Shown here one piece after another: positions 11,497 through 21,312 of a stretch of DNA of 64,000 bases; the stretch's first letter is position 1, and each line of letters begins with the position of its first letter. The DNA lies in the NCBI GenBank assembly GCA_028752905.1, contig JAQNBH010000004.1, forward strand, positions 50,198,771 to 50,262,770, in the 5' to 3' direction. The notes under the pieces are model-generated. The model was given only the letters and a program-made list of their open reading frames with translations. It did no database searches and was not told where the DNA came from. The DNA is from Cladorhizidae sp. MBARI D1340-BT2 (lineage: Eukaryota; Porifera; Demospongiae; Poecilosclerida; Cladorhizidae). The position numbers were made by a program, and so were the translations under genes.

Positions 11497-12660
11497 TTAG
11501 TTTGAGCCCAAAATGCTCATAATCTTCCCTTCGCATGCACATGGATAGCCTAATGAATGGTTGGGATTTGGATTGCCTTTTTGTCCATTTGCCAGTGGAT
11601 TGGTCATGCACATGACCATGTGGTCTAAGGTGGCATATTTATCTCTCATCTCAGATGTGATCCCACATAAGGTGTCGAATAGCATTCTCATGTTCACCTT
11701 CTATCCCATTCCTGACGGGTTTTGCGTCATTCTTGCTTCTGCACATCTTTCTAAAGTGGCTATCCCTGCCGCAGTGGCTACATACGGCACCAAATGCTGG
11801 GCAATCTTTCCTCCGTATTCTGGTTGGTGCGCTTTTCCCATGGGGCCCTTCGACCCACAGTAGGTGCATACTTCTTGATCCTTTGGCAGAGGACCTTTCT
11901 CTGCAGTTCTTTTCTGGCGCCTGTAGGAGCTTCCCCTTACTGCATCTGTCGCGTGAGGTAGTAACAGTCTAGAGGCTGATCTCTTGCCTGCTTCCTTGTG
12001 GACCTGCTCCAGTGTCATGTCTGGTTCTTGTTCCCTAGCAGGTCCATTTGAATCTCGGGGTCATCCAACCCTCTGCACAACACATCTCTAAGATGGTCTC
12101 CGTGTAATCAACGTTGGAGTCGCATCCGGTGCACTGCTGGGTGTGTACTTGCAGACACTGGCTTGGCCACGGAGCCTGGCTCCAAATGCCCGGATGGGCT
12201 CATCACGGTCCTGCTTGAGGTTGTGCAGGGTTACTCTGGCTACCATTGTATTCTCCTCCCTCACTGCTAGCTCCCTCATTGCTGCAAATACTTCTTCTTC
12301 CGTCATCCTTGTCAGGGTACCTCCTTTGGTTTCTGGTGACCTCAGCTGCTCATCGCAACACTCTACAGCAATTGGATGATCTTGTCGGTGCCACCCAACC
12401 TCGTTGCCCTGGCGTAGTCACTCCACCTGGATTTAAAATATAGCCACTCCTTGGTTGTACCAGCTGATGAGATACTTGGCCTTTTCACCTTCGCAGCCCT
12501 GGCAGCGGGGGTGTTATCGTCGAGTTACTTATGGCTGGTCGCATGGGCCGTTATGAGTGCGGCAGCCAGCACTGCTTCCACTTCGGGCATTTGATACTCG
12601 CAACCTTCGATCGGGCATCGTTCGTACCGATGGAATCTTCGGACCATGTGGTGGTGCTCT
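11497..12660 (-). pseudogene. gag region of Gypsy copy 1, with zinc knuckle
   Basis: From the N-terminal side: a CPIEGCEYQMPEVEAV segment ending in HATSH near 12540-12640 (CX4C...HX3H, finger-like). Then RATRLGGTDKIIQLL near 12360-12415, MTEEEVFAAMRELAVREEN at about 12250-12306, and DRDEPIRAFGARLRGQA. Next is the EQVH..AGKRSASRLL block at 11960-12018, then the nucleocapsid knuckle CSHCGRDSHFRKMC (CX2CX4HX4C) near 11740-11790. Breaks: frameshift after about 12170; 2-bp insertion in the first Cys motif (CTYCGSKGP) relative to the fragment at 27.4-27.8 kb; and a 15-bp in-frame deletion near 12000 relative to copy 2. Confidence 0.82.
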
Positions 12661-12745
12661 TTATTTGGAATGATCGCTCATTTTCACCTTCCTCGTCGAA
12701 ATGACTTGTCTTTACGGCCTGGGGGACTTTCTTCAGCGACTATTA

Positions 12746-12844
12746 AGTTATGCTTAACATAGATAATAAGGGGGTCACCCTATTTGAATGCAAGTGGAAC
12801 TCGACCGAATAATGATATCGCATATAACAATGTTAAGCATAACT
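12746..12844. repeat. 14-bp inverted pair at the 5' side of Gypsy copy 1
   Basis: AGTTATGCTTAACA at 12746-12759 is the exact reverse complement of TGTTAAGCATAACT at 12831-12844, with about 71 bp between. The right arm lies in the terminal direct repeat. It may be a stem in the element's leader or the edge of an opposed LTR end. Confidence 0.6.
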
Positions 12845-12879
12845 GAAGTAATAAGTTAAGAGTCATTAGTTATATAGGT
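12821..12879 (-). repeat. Terminal direct repeat of Gypsy copy 1 (5' side of element)
   Basis: Partner of 8054-8112, 59 bp with three mismatches. Immediately right, the sequence returns to degenerate 24-mer satellite. Confidence 0.65.
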
Positions 12880-12947
12880 TCAACGTTCTCTAGGTTAGTG
12901 CTTGGACAAAGGCTAGGGTTAGGGGTTGTAAAAGTACTGTAGGGTGT

Positions 12948-13530
12948 AAAGAAACAATGCTGCCTGAGCCTGTAGCCAGGAAGGTAGGCTGGTAAAGAAA
13001 CAAAGCTGCTGCTTGAGTTATAGCTACCAACTGTTAGTCATGCCCCAAATACATACACTATCTAGCCTGCAAGTAAAACTATTTTAGCAGCTGGCTTTGA
13101 GGAATTTACAAGAACTGTGAAGAAGTATGTAATTCACTCAGTTAACTCTCTGTGTGCTACATGCATCCCTTTTAGGGAAGAACTGGTGAATATGAATCCA
13201 CATCCCTGCTGTCAACTCTAGTAGACCAGCTGGTGAATATGAATCTATATCCCTGCTGTTAACTCTAGTACACCAGTTGGTGAATATGAATCCACATCCC
13301 TGCTGTCAACTCTAGTAGACCAGCTGGTGAATATGAATCTATATCCCTGCTGTCAACTCTAGTACACCAGTTGGTGAATATGAATCCACATCCCTGCTGT
13401 CAACTCTAGTAGGGAAGCTGGGGAGTGGGGAAGTTAGATGCAGCAATGTTTGGCTAGACTTTACTAGAACAGCTGGGGAATGCAAGATCATGGTAAGTGT
13501 GTTACTGTTAGGTCTTAAGTACAGTAGTAC
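12948..13530. repeat. Interspersed module, copy M2, with 47-bp VNTR
   Basis: Same module as 7430-7815 but with about 4.7 copies of the 47-bp internal unit (GGTGAATATGAATCTACATC...) at 13187-13400. ACATCC and ATATCC forms of the unit alternate. Right of it, 13531-13945 is degenerate 24-mer sequence with no gene. Confidence 0.88.
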
Positions 13531-13945
13531 CTAGGTTATGGCTTGGACAATGACTAGGGCTACCCGAGCTAGTCTGAATGCAATGGCTAGGGCTAGGGCT
13601 AGGAGAGCTACACTGTAGTTGGGTTGCAATGACTTGTTTAGGGACTGGACAAAGACTAGGGTTAGGGCTTGGACAATGAGTTAAGGCTTGGACCATGACT
13701 AGGGTTAGTGCCCCAGGACCATGATTAGCATTAGTGCTTAGGCAATTACAAGGGTTAGAGCTTGGACAATGATTATGGTTAGGGGTTGGACAAAGGCCAG
13801 GGTTAGGGCTTTGACAATTGCTAGGGTTAGTACTTGGACAATAACTAGGGTTAGGGGTTGGACAATGGTAGGATTAGGGCCTGGACAATTGCTAGGGTTA
13901 GTGGTTGGACATTGACTAGGGTCAAGGCTTGGACAATGACTAGGG

Positions 13946-14825
13946 TTAGGGCTTGGACAATTCTAGGAGTAGGGTTGGACAATGACCAGGATTAGGGCTT
14001 GGATAATGACTAAGGTCAAGGCTTGGACAATGACTAGGATTAGGGCTTGGACAATGACTAGGGTTAGGACCTGGACAATGACTAGGGTCAAGGCTTGGAC
14101 AATGACTAGGGTTAGGGCTTGGACAATGACTAAGGTCAAGGCTTGGACAATGACTAGGATTAGGGCTTGGAAAATGACTAGGGTCAAGGCTTGGACAATG
14201 ACTAGGGTTAGGGCTTGGACCATGACTAGTTTCAAGGCTAGGACAATGACTAGGGTTAGGGCTTGGACAATGACTAGGGTTAGGGCTTGGACAATGACTA
14301 GGGTTAGGGCTTGGACAATGACTAGGGTTAGGGCTTGGACAATGACTAGGGTTAGAGTTGGACAATGACTAGGGTCTAGGGTTTGGACAATGACTAGGGT
14401 TAGGGCTTGGACAATGACTAGGGTTAGGGCTTGGACCATGACTAGGGTTAGGGCTTGGACAATGACTAGGGTTAGGGCTTGGACAATGACCAGGGTTAGG
14501 GCTTGGACCATGACTAGGGTTAGGGTTTGGACAATTACTAGGGTTAGGGCTTGGACAATGACTAGGGTTAGGGCTTGAACAATGACTAGGGTCTAGGGTT
14601 TGGACAATGACTAGGGTTAGGGCTTGGACAATGACTAGGGTTAGGGCTTGGACAATGACTAGGGTTAGGGCTTGGACAATGACTAGGGTTAGGGCTTGGA
14701 CAATGACTAGGGTTAGAGTTGGACAATGACTAGGGTCTAGGGTTTGGACAATGACTAGGGTTAGGGCTTGGACAATGACTAGGGTTAGGGCTTGGACAAT
14801 GACTAGGGTTAGGGCTTGGACAAAG
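13946..14825 (+). repeat. 24-bp satellite, array B
   Basis: About 37 units. The left half is rich in GGTCAAGGC and GGATTAGGGC variants shared with 21.3-21.6 and 22.4-22.7 kb. The right half, from about 14240, equals 6800-7390. The join marks the boundary between the two copies of the 7.4-kb duplication. Confidence 0.93.
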
Positions 14826-14869
14826 GCTAGGTTAGGGGTTGTAGGGCTAGGGCTAGGTACTGTAGGATG

Positions 14870-15255
14870 TAAAGAAACAATGCTGCCTGAGCCTGTAGCC
14901 AGGAAGGTAGGCTGGTAAAGAAACAAAGCTGCTGCTTGAGTTATAGCTACCAACTGTTAGTCATTCCCCAAATACATACACTATCTAGCCTGCAAGTAAA
15001 ACTATTTTAGCAGTTGGCATTGAGAAATTTACAAGATCTGTTAAGGAGTATGTGTTCACTCAGTTACCTTTCTGTGTGCTACATGCATCCCATTTAGGGA
15101 AGAACTGTTGAATATGAATCTACATCCCTGCTAGTAGGGAAGCTGGGGAGTGGGGAAGTTAGATGCAGCAATGTTTGGCTTGACTTTACTAGAACAGCTG
15201 GGGAGTGCAAGATCTTGGGAAGTGTGTTACTGTTAGGGTTTAAGTACAGTAGGAC
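14870..15255. repeat. Interspersed module, copy M3
   Basis: Copy of 7430-7815 at an offset of 7,440 bp, apparently identical. Degenerate 24-mers follow to 15493. Confidence 0.85.
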
Positions 15256-15862
15256 CTAGTTTAGGGCTTGGACCATGACTAGAGTTATTGCGTGGACAAT
15301 GACTAGGGTTAGGCCTTGGATTATCACTAGGGTTAGGGCTTTGACACTGACTAAGGTTTAGGGCTTGGACCATGACTAGGGTTAGGACTTGGACTATGAC
15401 TAGGGTTATAGTGCTACAATGACTAAGGTTTGGGGTTCAACATTGACCTGTATTAGGGCTTGGACAAAAGGCTAAGATTATTTTTGGGCTTGGCATATAA
15501 CAATGTTAAGCATAACTGAAGTAATAAGGTAAGGGTCATTAGCTACATGTATATAGGTGAAGATTTAGTTGGGGGTGGAATAAAGGGTGGAGGTGAAGGG
15601 GTGACCGGTGTTGGTAGTGGGGAGGATGGCTGTAGCTCCAGTGGGGGTCATGTCATTGCCATTGGAGTGGTCCTGGTGGGGATGCAAATATCTGGTGGAT
15701 CATTGGGTCAGTAGTGGTAGTCTCAGGTGGTGAGATTGGATGGTTAAGTAATCCTCCAGTGGTAGTGGAGGGTGGTGTGTTCTCAGCTGCAAGGTCTGGT
15801 GGAAGGAGGTGAGATCTTCCAAAATGGTTCGTTTTGGTTTAGGGTCATAATGTATTCTTGTT

Positions 15863-17100
15863 TCACAGGGTAATTCTGCCACTCCCATCCACTTTGATGG
15901 AGTATTGATGGTATTGGTGCACTTCGATAACTGTCCCAGTCTTGTCCCATTTGTTAGGGTTGGGTCCAGTCTGGTTTTGTATTCTGACTTGGTCACCGAT
16001 GTGGAGGGGTGGGAGAAGTTTGGTGTGTTCCTTCCATTTTTCATGATTAATGTTTCTCAACGCTTCCTCTCTGGCTTAGAGTGATTCCCTCCATGTTTGG
16101 TGATTAACCATGTGCCTGTATCTCAATGCTTCCCCTCTGGCTAAGAGTGATTCCCTCCATGTTTGGTGAGGGTGGTACTTGCCAGGGAGGATAGGGATTA
16201 GGTCTCTTGTTGGTCTCCCGAAGATGCACATGGCTGGGGATAACTTGATGTCCTGATACAGGAACTTGGTGTCCTGATAACTTGATGTCCTGATACAGGA
16301 ACTTGGTGTCCTGATAACTTGATGTCCTGATAACTTGATGTCCTGATACAGGAACTTGGTGTCCTGACCTGGTGTATTTCGGTATTGGAGGATGGCTAGT
16401 TGGAATGTGTCGACATTGATATCTCCTCTGGGTCCCACGTTATTAGGGATGAGTCTCTTGATGGTTTTTACTCCAATTTCAGCTCTGCAATTGCTGTGAG
16501 GAAAGGCAACTGAACTCAGTCTGTGATGGATCCCATTCAGCCAAGAATTGTCTTGTGGTGTGGGCTATGAATTCAGGGCCTCCATCGGAAATGAACTCGT
16601 CTGGTATGCCAAAGGTAGCAAAGGTTCTTCTCAGGGTGTTGATGAGGCCTAGGGCACCATTGGTGGATCTTTCGACAATTGGCCAATTGGATTATATAGC
16701 AGTCTACAATCACCAAGTAGTTGAATCTTGTATAGTGGAAAAAATCGGCGCAGATGCACTGAAACGTGTATGCAGATAGGATGGCTGGTGTTGGAGGCAT
16801 TGCAGCCTGGGATGGGGCCATCCTATTGCAGTGGCTGGCTCTGATAGCATTGGATGTCGTTTGTAAGTCCAGGCCAGAAAATAGAAGATTCAGCTCTCGA
16901 GGTCATGGATGGGCAGCATGTAGTGCCGTAAGGCAAGGAACTCTCAGTGAGGGTGGGATGACTATCCTGTCCTTGTAGACTGTCAACCCGTCGACACAGT
17001 AGAGATGTTCCCTGAAGGGGTGGTACTCCCTTAATGATGTTGGGAGAAGGTGTTTTTGGTCTGGTAGTCCTTCTTCAATTGTAGAGAGTAGGAGGTTCAT
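15863..17100 (-). pseudogene. Integrase region of Gypsy copy 2
   Basis: Equivalent of 8417-9654 at +7,446. The H2C2 region lies at 16903-17100, the core motifs at about 16480-16720 and the GPY/F-like domain at 15863-16060. It has the same tandem expansion (about 16246-16371) and the same frame breaks. Confidence 0.82.
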
Positions 17101-17134
17101 GGTGTTGTCGGATGAAATATGTCACACCCACGTA

Positions 17135-17762
17135 CTACTTGTGTGGTCTCATGTATCTAAGAGCTGTTCTTGTAGTCTCGTGAGCCAGACCACTGCTCCC
17201 GACCACCATGGAAACATGTATACTGTGTTGCTTACTTTGAGGGTGTGAAGTGTCTTGCCTTGTCCAAGGCATCAGCGACGGCCAGAGCTTCACCCTCAAT
17301 TGGTGCATCCCTGAACTCAGCAGGGTGCGTGAATCTGCTGCCTCCCAGGGTGATCTTCCATCCCTGTTTGCAGCAGAAGAGGTTGTTGGAGGGACAGGAG
17401 CAGTGCTTCTGAAATAGCCAGAAGCCAATTCCATGTTTGGACCAGTCTGTTGCAAGGCGGCACGTGGGTTTGGATTTGTCGAAGATTCTCACCCCTTTTT
17501 CAATTTCTTTACTTGATGGTAAGCTTGGACTGTTCAAATGCCTCTTGTAATTGTCATCCCAGTGGAACTTTTTGCTTGGCTTTAGGAGGTCTCTGAAGGG
17601 AAGCATCTGATTTGCCATGCTGAAGGCATAAGAGACTTGATTGACTGGTCCAAACCAAGACCTGATGTCTGTGAGGTTGGTGGGGGACTGGGAATTCTGA
17701 GATGACTTTGTGGTATTTTTGACAGGGGCAAACTGTGTCGTTTGTGATTTCGAAGCCTGCAA
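17135..17762 (-). pseudogene. RT connection and RNase H region of Gypsy copy 2
   Basis: Equivalent of 9689-10316. Motifs TDIRSWFGPVNQV and PIEGEALAVADAL are retained in the 17232-17762 frame, with the frame break at the same place as in copy 1. Confidence 0.78.
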
Positions 17763-18558
17763 ACTCTACTTCATCCATGGCAAATTTTGAATTTTTCAGG
17801 GTTCAGAGTGATTCCACATATGTCGAGCCATTGGGATGCTTGGAAGAAGCTGTCTTCGATGGTATCTGCCCATAGAAGGGTGTCATCGATGCACTTTCTT
17901 TTGGCTGGGAAGGTTGATACTGTATTTCATCGTATCTCCTTGAGTATCTGTCGCCGGATGCAATGCAGCCCTGTGGGGCTGTGAGGTATCTGTATCGTCC
18001 CCATGGGGTAATGAAGGTAGTGTAGTGCCTATCAACCCTGTGTAGGGGGACACTATGGTACACATTCCAGGCATCGAAAACTGTTTTCTTTTTGTTGTGT
18101 GGTACAGAGCAGGCTTGCTGGAATGGTGATTGGGTATGATGGGTTTCCCAGGTTGCATGGGTGTTCAGAGATTGAAAATCGATGGTTCTTCTTAGTTTGC
18201 CATTCTTTTTGGCACAGATGACCATCATGTAGCAAAATGTGACTGGTTCACCAATGGGGACAGGTTCTAAGACGCCCAGTCTGACATCCCTGTCGAGTCC
18301 AGCCTTGACGTCGTCCTTCCAGTGTAGTGGAACAGGTATAGGTGAATGATGAGCGGTAGGGGTAGCATTGGAGTCGATCATCAGCCTCATGGGTGGTCCC
18401 TCCATCAATGGCAGACTCTGATGCTCACACACATTGAATGTACTGCTCGATAATGACCGAGTAAGTATTGTTGGAGCTTCTCTCAGTTGTCCTCTGTTGG
18501 CTGTGTTATGGTAGTGCAGGAGGAGGAGGCTGGGGGTTAGTCCTTTTTGGGCAGTCAC
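17554..18558 (-). pseudogene. Reverse transcriptase region of Gypsy copy 2
   Basis: Equivalent of 10108-11112. The finger and palm motifs are in the 17803-18558 frame. CIDD is at 17882-17893 in a different frame. It is inactive for the same reasons as copy 1. Confidence 0.85.
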
Positions 18559-18617
18559 ATCCTTGGATGGGATGGCTGCCAGCAGTTGCTGTGGTGGCGT
18601 TGGTGGACTGTATCATA

Positions 18618-18926
18618 TTAGCCCCATAGATCTCTACACCCATTTTTGGAAATTGGGGTGATATACTCCCTAGCTTCCCTGCTGAGGAACAACTTGTCCA
18701 TGTGATTGGCCATTGGCCTGGTGGTTACATCTCTCCCAGTGTTATCCTTTCCAGACAGTTGGAGGATGGTAGCCCCCAGGATGTTGATGTTGTGGTTGTC
18801 AACAGCATGCATCTTCAGACGCACAGAGATAAGATCTTTGTTGGTTAACCTAAGTCTCTGGATGACCAAGCCCAGCTAGGCAACTTTGACAGCCTGTGTC
18901 TGCCATGGCATAAGTGAGGATCTGGC
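18618..18926 (-). pseudogene. Aspartic protease region of Gypsy copy 2
   Basis: Equivalent of 11172-11480. DTG active site near 18873-18911, followed by the same frame change. Confidence 0.72.
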
Positions 18927-18942
18927 TCTGAGGGGTATATAT

Positions 18943-20121
18943 TTAGTTTGAGCCCAAAATGCTCATAATCTTCCCTTCGCATGCACATGGATAGCCTAAT
19001 GAATGGTTGGGATTTGGATTGCCTTTTTGTCCATTTGCCAGTGGATTGGTCATGCACATGACCATGTGGTCTAAGGTGGCATATTTATCTCTCATCTCAG
19101 ATGTGATCCCACATAAGGTGTCGAATAGCATTCTCATGTTCACCTTCTATCCCATTCCTGACGGGTTTTGCGTCATTCTTGCTTCTGCACATCTTTCTAA
19201 AGTGGCTATCCCTGCCGCAGTGGCTACATACGGCACCAAATGCTGGGCAATCTTTCCTCCGTATTCTGGTTGGTGCGCTTTTCCCATGGGGCCCTTCGAC
19301 CCACAGTAGGTGCATACTTCTTGATCCTTTGGCAGAGGACCTTTCTCTGCAGTTCTTTTCTGGCGCCTGTAGGAGCTTCCCCTTACTGCATCTGTCGCGT
19401 GAGGTAGTAACAGTCTAGAGGCTGATCTCTTGCCTGCTTCCTTGGCTTCCACGTATCTGTGGACCTGCTCCAGTGTCATGTCTGGTTCTTGTTCCCTAGC
19501 AGGTCCATTTGAATCTCGGGGTCATCCAACCCTCTGCACAACACATCTCTAAGATGGTCTCCGTGTAATCAACGTTGGAGTCGCATCCGGTGCACTGCTG
19601 GGTGTGTACTTGCAGACACTGGCTTGGCCACGGAGCCTGGCTCCAAATGCCCGGATGGGCTCATCACGGTCCTGCTTGAGGTTGTGCAGGGTTACTCTGG
19701 CTACCATTGTATTCTCCTCCCTCACTGCTAGCTCCCTCATTGCTGCAAATACTTCTTCTTCCGTCATCCTTGTCAGGGTACCTCCTTTGGTTTCTGGTGA
19801 CCTCAGCTGCTCATCGCAACACTCTACAGCAATTGGATGATCTTGTCGGTGCCACCCAACCTCGTTGCCCTGGCGTAGTCACTCCACCTGGATTTAAAAT
19901 ATAGCCACTCCTTGGTTGTACCAGCTGATGAGATACTTGGCCTTTTCACCTTCGCAGCCCTGGCAGCGGGGGTGTTATCGTCGAGTTACTTATGGCTGGT
20001 CGCATGGGCCGTTATGAGTGCGGCAGCCAGCACTGCTTCCACTTCGGGCATTTGATACTCGCAACCTTCGATCGGGCATCGTTCGTACCGATGGAATCTT
20101 CGGACCATGTGGTGGTGCTCT
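18943..20121 (-). pseudogene. gag region of Gypsy copy 2
   Basis: Equivalent of 11497-12660. The 19147-19479 frame keeps EQVHRYVEAKEAGKRSAS, which copy 1 has shortened by five residues. The gag fragment at 27.4-27.8 kb also has the long form, so copy 1 lost 15 bp after the duplication. The zinc knuckle CSHCGRDSHFRKMC is present in the 19097-19315 frame. The first Cys motif has the same 2-bp insertion as copy 1. Confidence 0.82.
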
Positions 20122-20402
20122 TTATTTGGAATGATCGCTCATTTTCACCTTCCTCGTCGAAATGACTTGTCTTTACGGCCTGGGGGACTTTCTTCAGCGA
20201 CTATTAAGTTATGCTTAACATAGATAATAAGGGGGTCACCCTATTTGAATGCAAGTGGAACTCGACCGAATAATGATATCGCATATAACAATGTTAAGCA
20301 TAACTGAAGTAATAAGTTAAGAGTCATTAGTTATATAGGTTCAACGTTCTCTAGGTTAGTGCTTGGACAAAGGCTAGGGTTAGGGGTTGTAAAAGTACTG
20401 TA

Positions 20403-20900
20403 GGGTGTAAAGAAACAATGCTGCCTGAGCCTGTAGCCAGGAAGGTAGGCTGGTAAAGAAACAAAGCTGCTGCTTGAGTTATAGCTACCAACTGTTAGTC
20501 ATGCCCCAAATACATACACTATCTAGCCTGCAAGTAAAACTATTTTAGCAGCTGGCTTTGAGGAATTTACAAGAACTGTGAAGAAGTATGTAATTCACTC
20601 AGTTAACTTTCTGTGTGCTACATGCATCCCTTTTAGGGAAGAACTGGTGAATATGAATCTACATCCCTGCTGTCAACTCTAGTAGACCAGCTGGTGAATA
20701 TGAATCTATATCCCTGCTGTTAACTCTAGTACACCAGTTGGTGAATATGAATCCACATCCCTGCTGTCAACTCTAGTAGGGAAGCTGGGGAGTGGGGAAG
20801 TTAGATGCAGCAATGTTTGGCTAGACTTTACTAGAACAGCTGGGGAATGCAAGATCATGGTAAGTGTGTTACTGTTAGGTCTTAAGTACAGTAGTACCTA
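20403..20900. repeat. Interspersed module, copy M4, with 47-bp VNTR
   Basis: Counterpart of 12948-13530 with about 2.7 VNTR units (20647-20775) instead of about 4.7. This is the main length difference between the two 7.4-kb copies. Degenerate 24-mers fill 20901-21312. Confidence 0.88.
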
Positions 20901-21312
20901 GGTTATGGCTTGGACAATGACTAGGGCTACCCGAGCTAGTCTGAATGCAATGGCTAGGGCTAGGGCTAGGAGAGCTACACTGTAGTTGGGTTGCAATGAC
21001 TTGTTTAGGGACTGGACAAAGACTAGGGTTAGGGCTTGGACAATGAGTTAAGGCTTGGACCATGACTAGGGTTAGTGCCCCAGGACCATGATTAGCATTA
21101 GTGCTTAGGCAATTACAAGGGTTAGAGCTTGGACAATGATTATGGTTAGGGGTTGGACAAAGGCCAGGGTTAGGGCTTTGACAATTGCTAGGGTTAGTAC
21201 TTGGACAATAACTAGGGTTAGGGGTTGGACAATGGTAGGATTAGGGCCTGGACAATTGCTAGGGTTAGTGGTTGGACATTGACTAGGGTCAAGGCTTGGA
21301 CAATGACTAGGG

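Larger units (their letters stand above)
8054..12879 (-). mobile_element. Ty3/Gypsy LTR-type retrotransposon, copy 1, decayed
   Basis: On the minus strand, from right to left, the order is gag, aspartic protease, reverse transcriptase, RNase H and integrase, which is Ty3/Gypsy order. Protein motifs resemble the K02A2.6-like Gypsy group of invertebrates (from memory of the family). A 59-bp direct repeat bounds the element at 8054-8112 and 12821-12879, with degenerate 24-mer satellite outside both ends. Length is about 4.8 kb. Many frameshifts and stops break the coding region. I found no clear target-site duplication, primer binding site or polypurine tract. Confidence 0.88.
6800..14240. repeat. 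~7.4-kb tandem segmental duplication, copy 1
   Basis: Sequence from about 6800 rightward matches that from about 14240 rightward, first at an offset of 7,440 bp, then 7,446 after a 6-bp indel, 7,461 after a 15-bp indel, and 7,367 after loss of two 47-bp VNTR units. The block contains 24-mer units, a non-coding module, a whole decayed Gypsy element and a second module. Near identity outside these indels implies a recent event. Edges lie inside 24-mer sequence and cannot be set exactly. Confidence 0.9.
15494..20340 (-). mobile_element. Ty3/Gypsy retrotransposon, copy 2 (product of segmental duplication)
   Basis: Same element as at 8054-12879, with the same frameshifts, internal tandem expansion and terminal repeats (15494-15558, which holds a 6-bp CATGTA insertion, and 20282-20340). 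Shared damage and shared flanks show that it arose by DNA duplication and not by a second retrotransposition. Confidence 0.88.

Noticed and set aside
8054..20340. Two independent Gypsy insertions
   Set aside because: Both copies share identical frameshifts, internal expansions and flanking satellite and module sequence; one insertion followed by DNA duplication is simpler.
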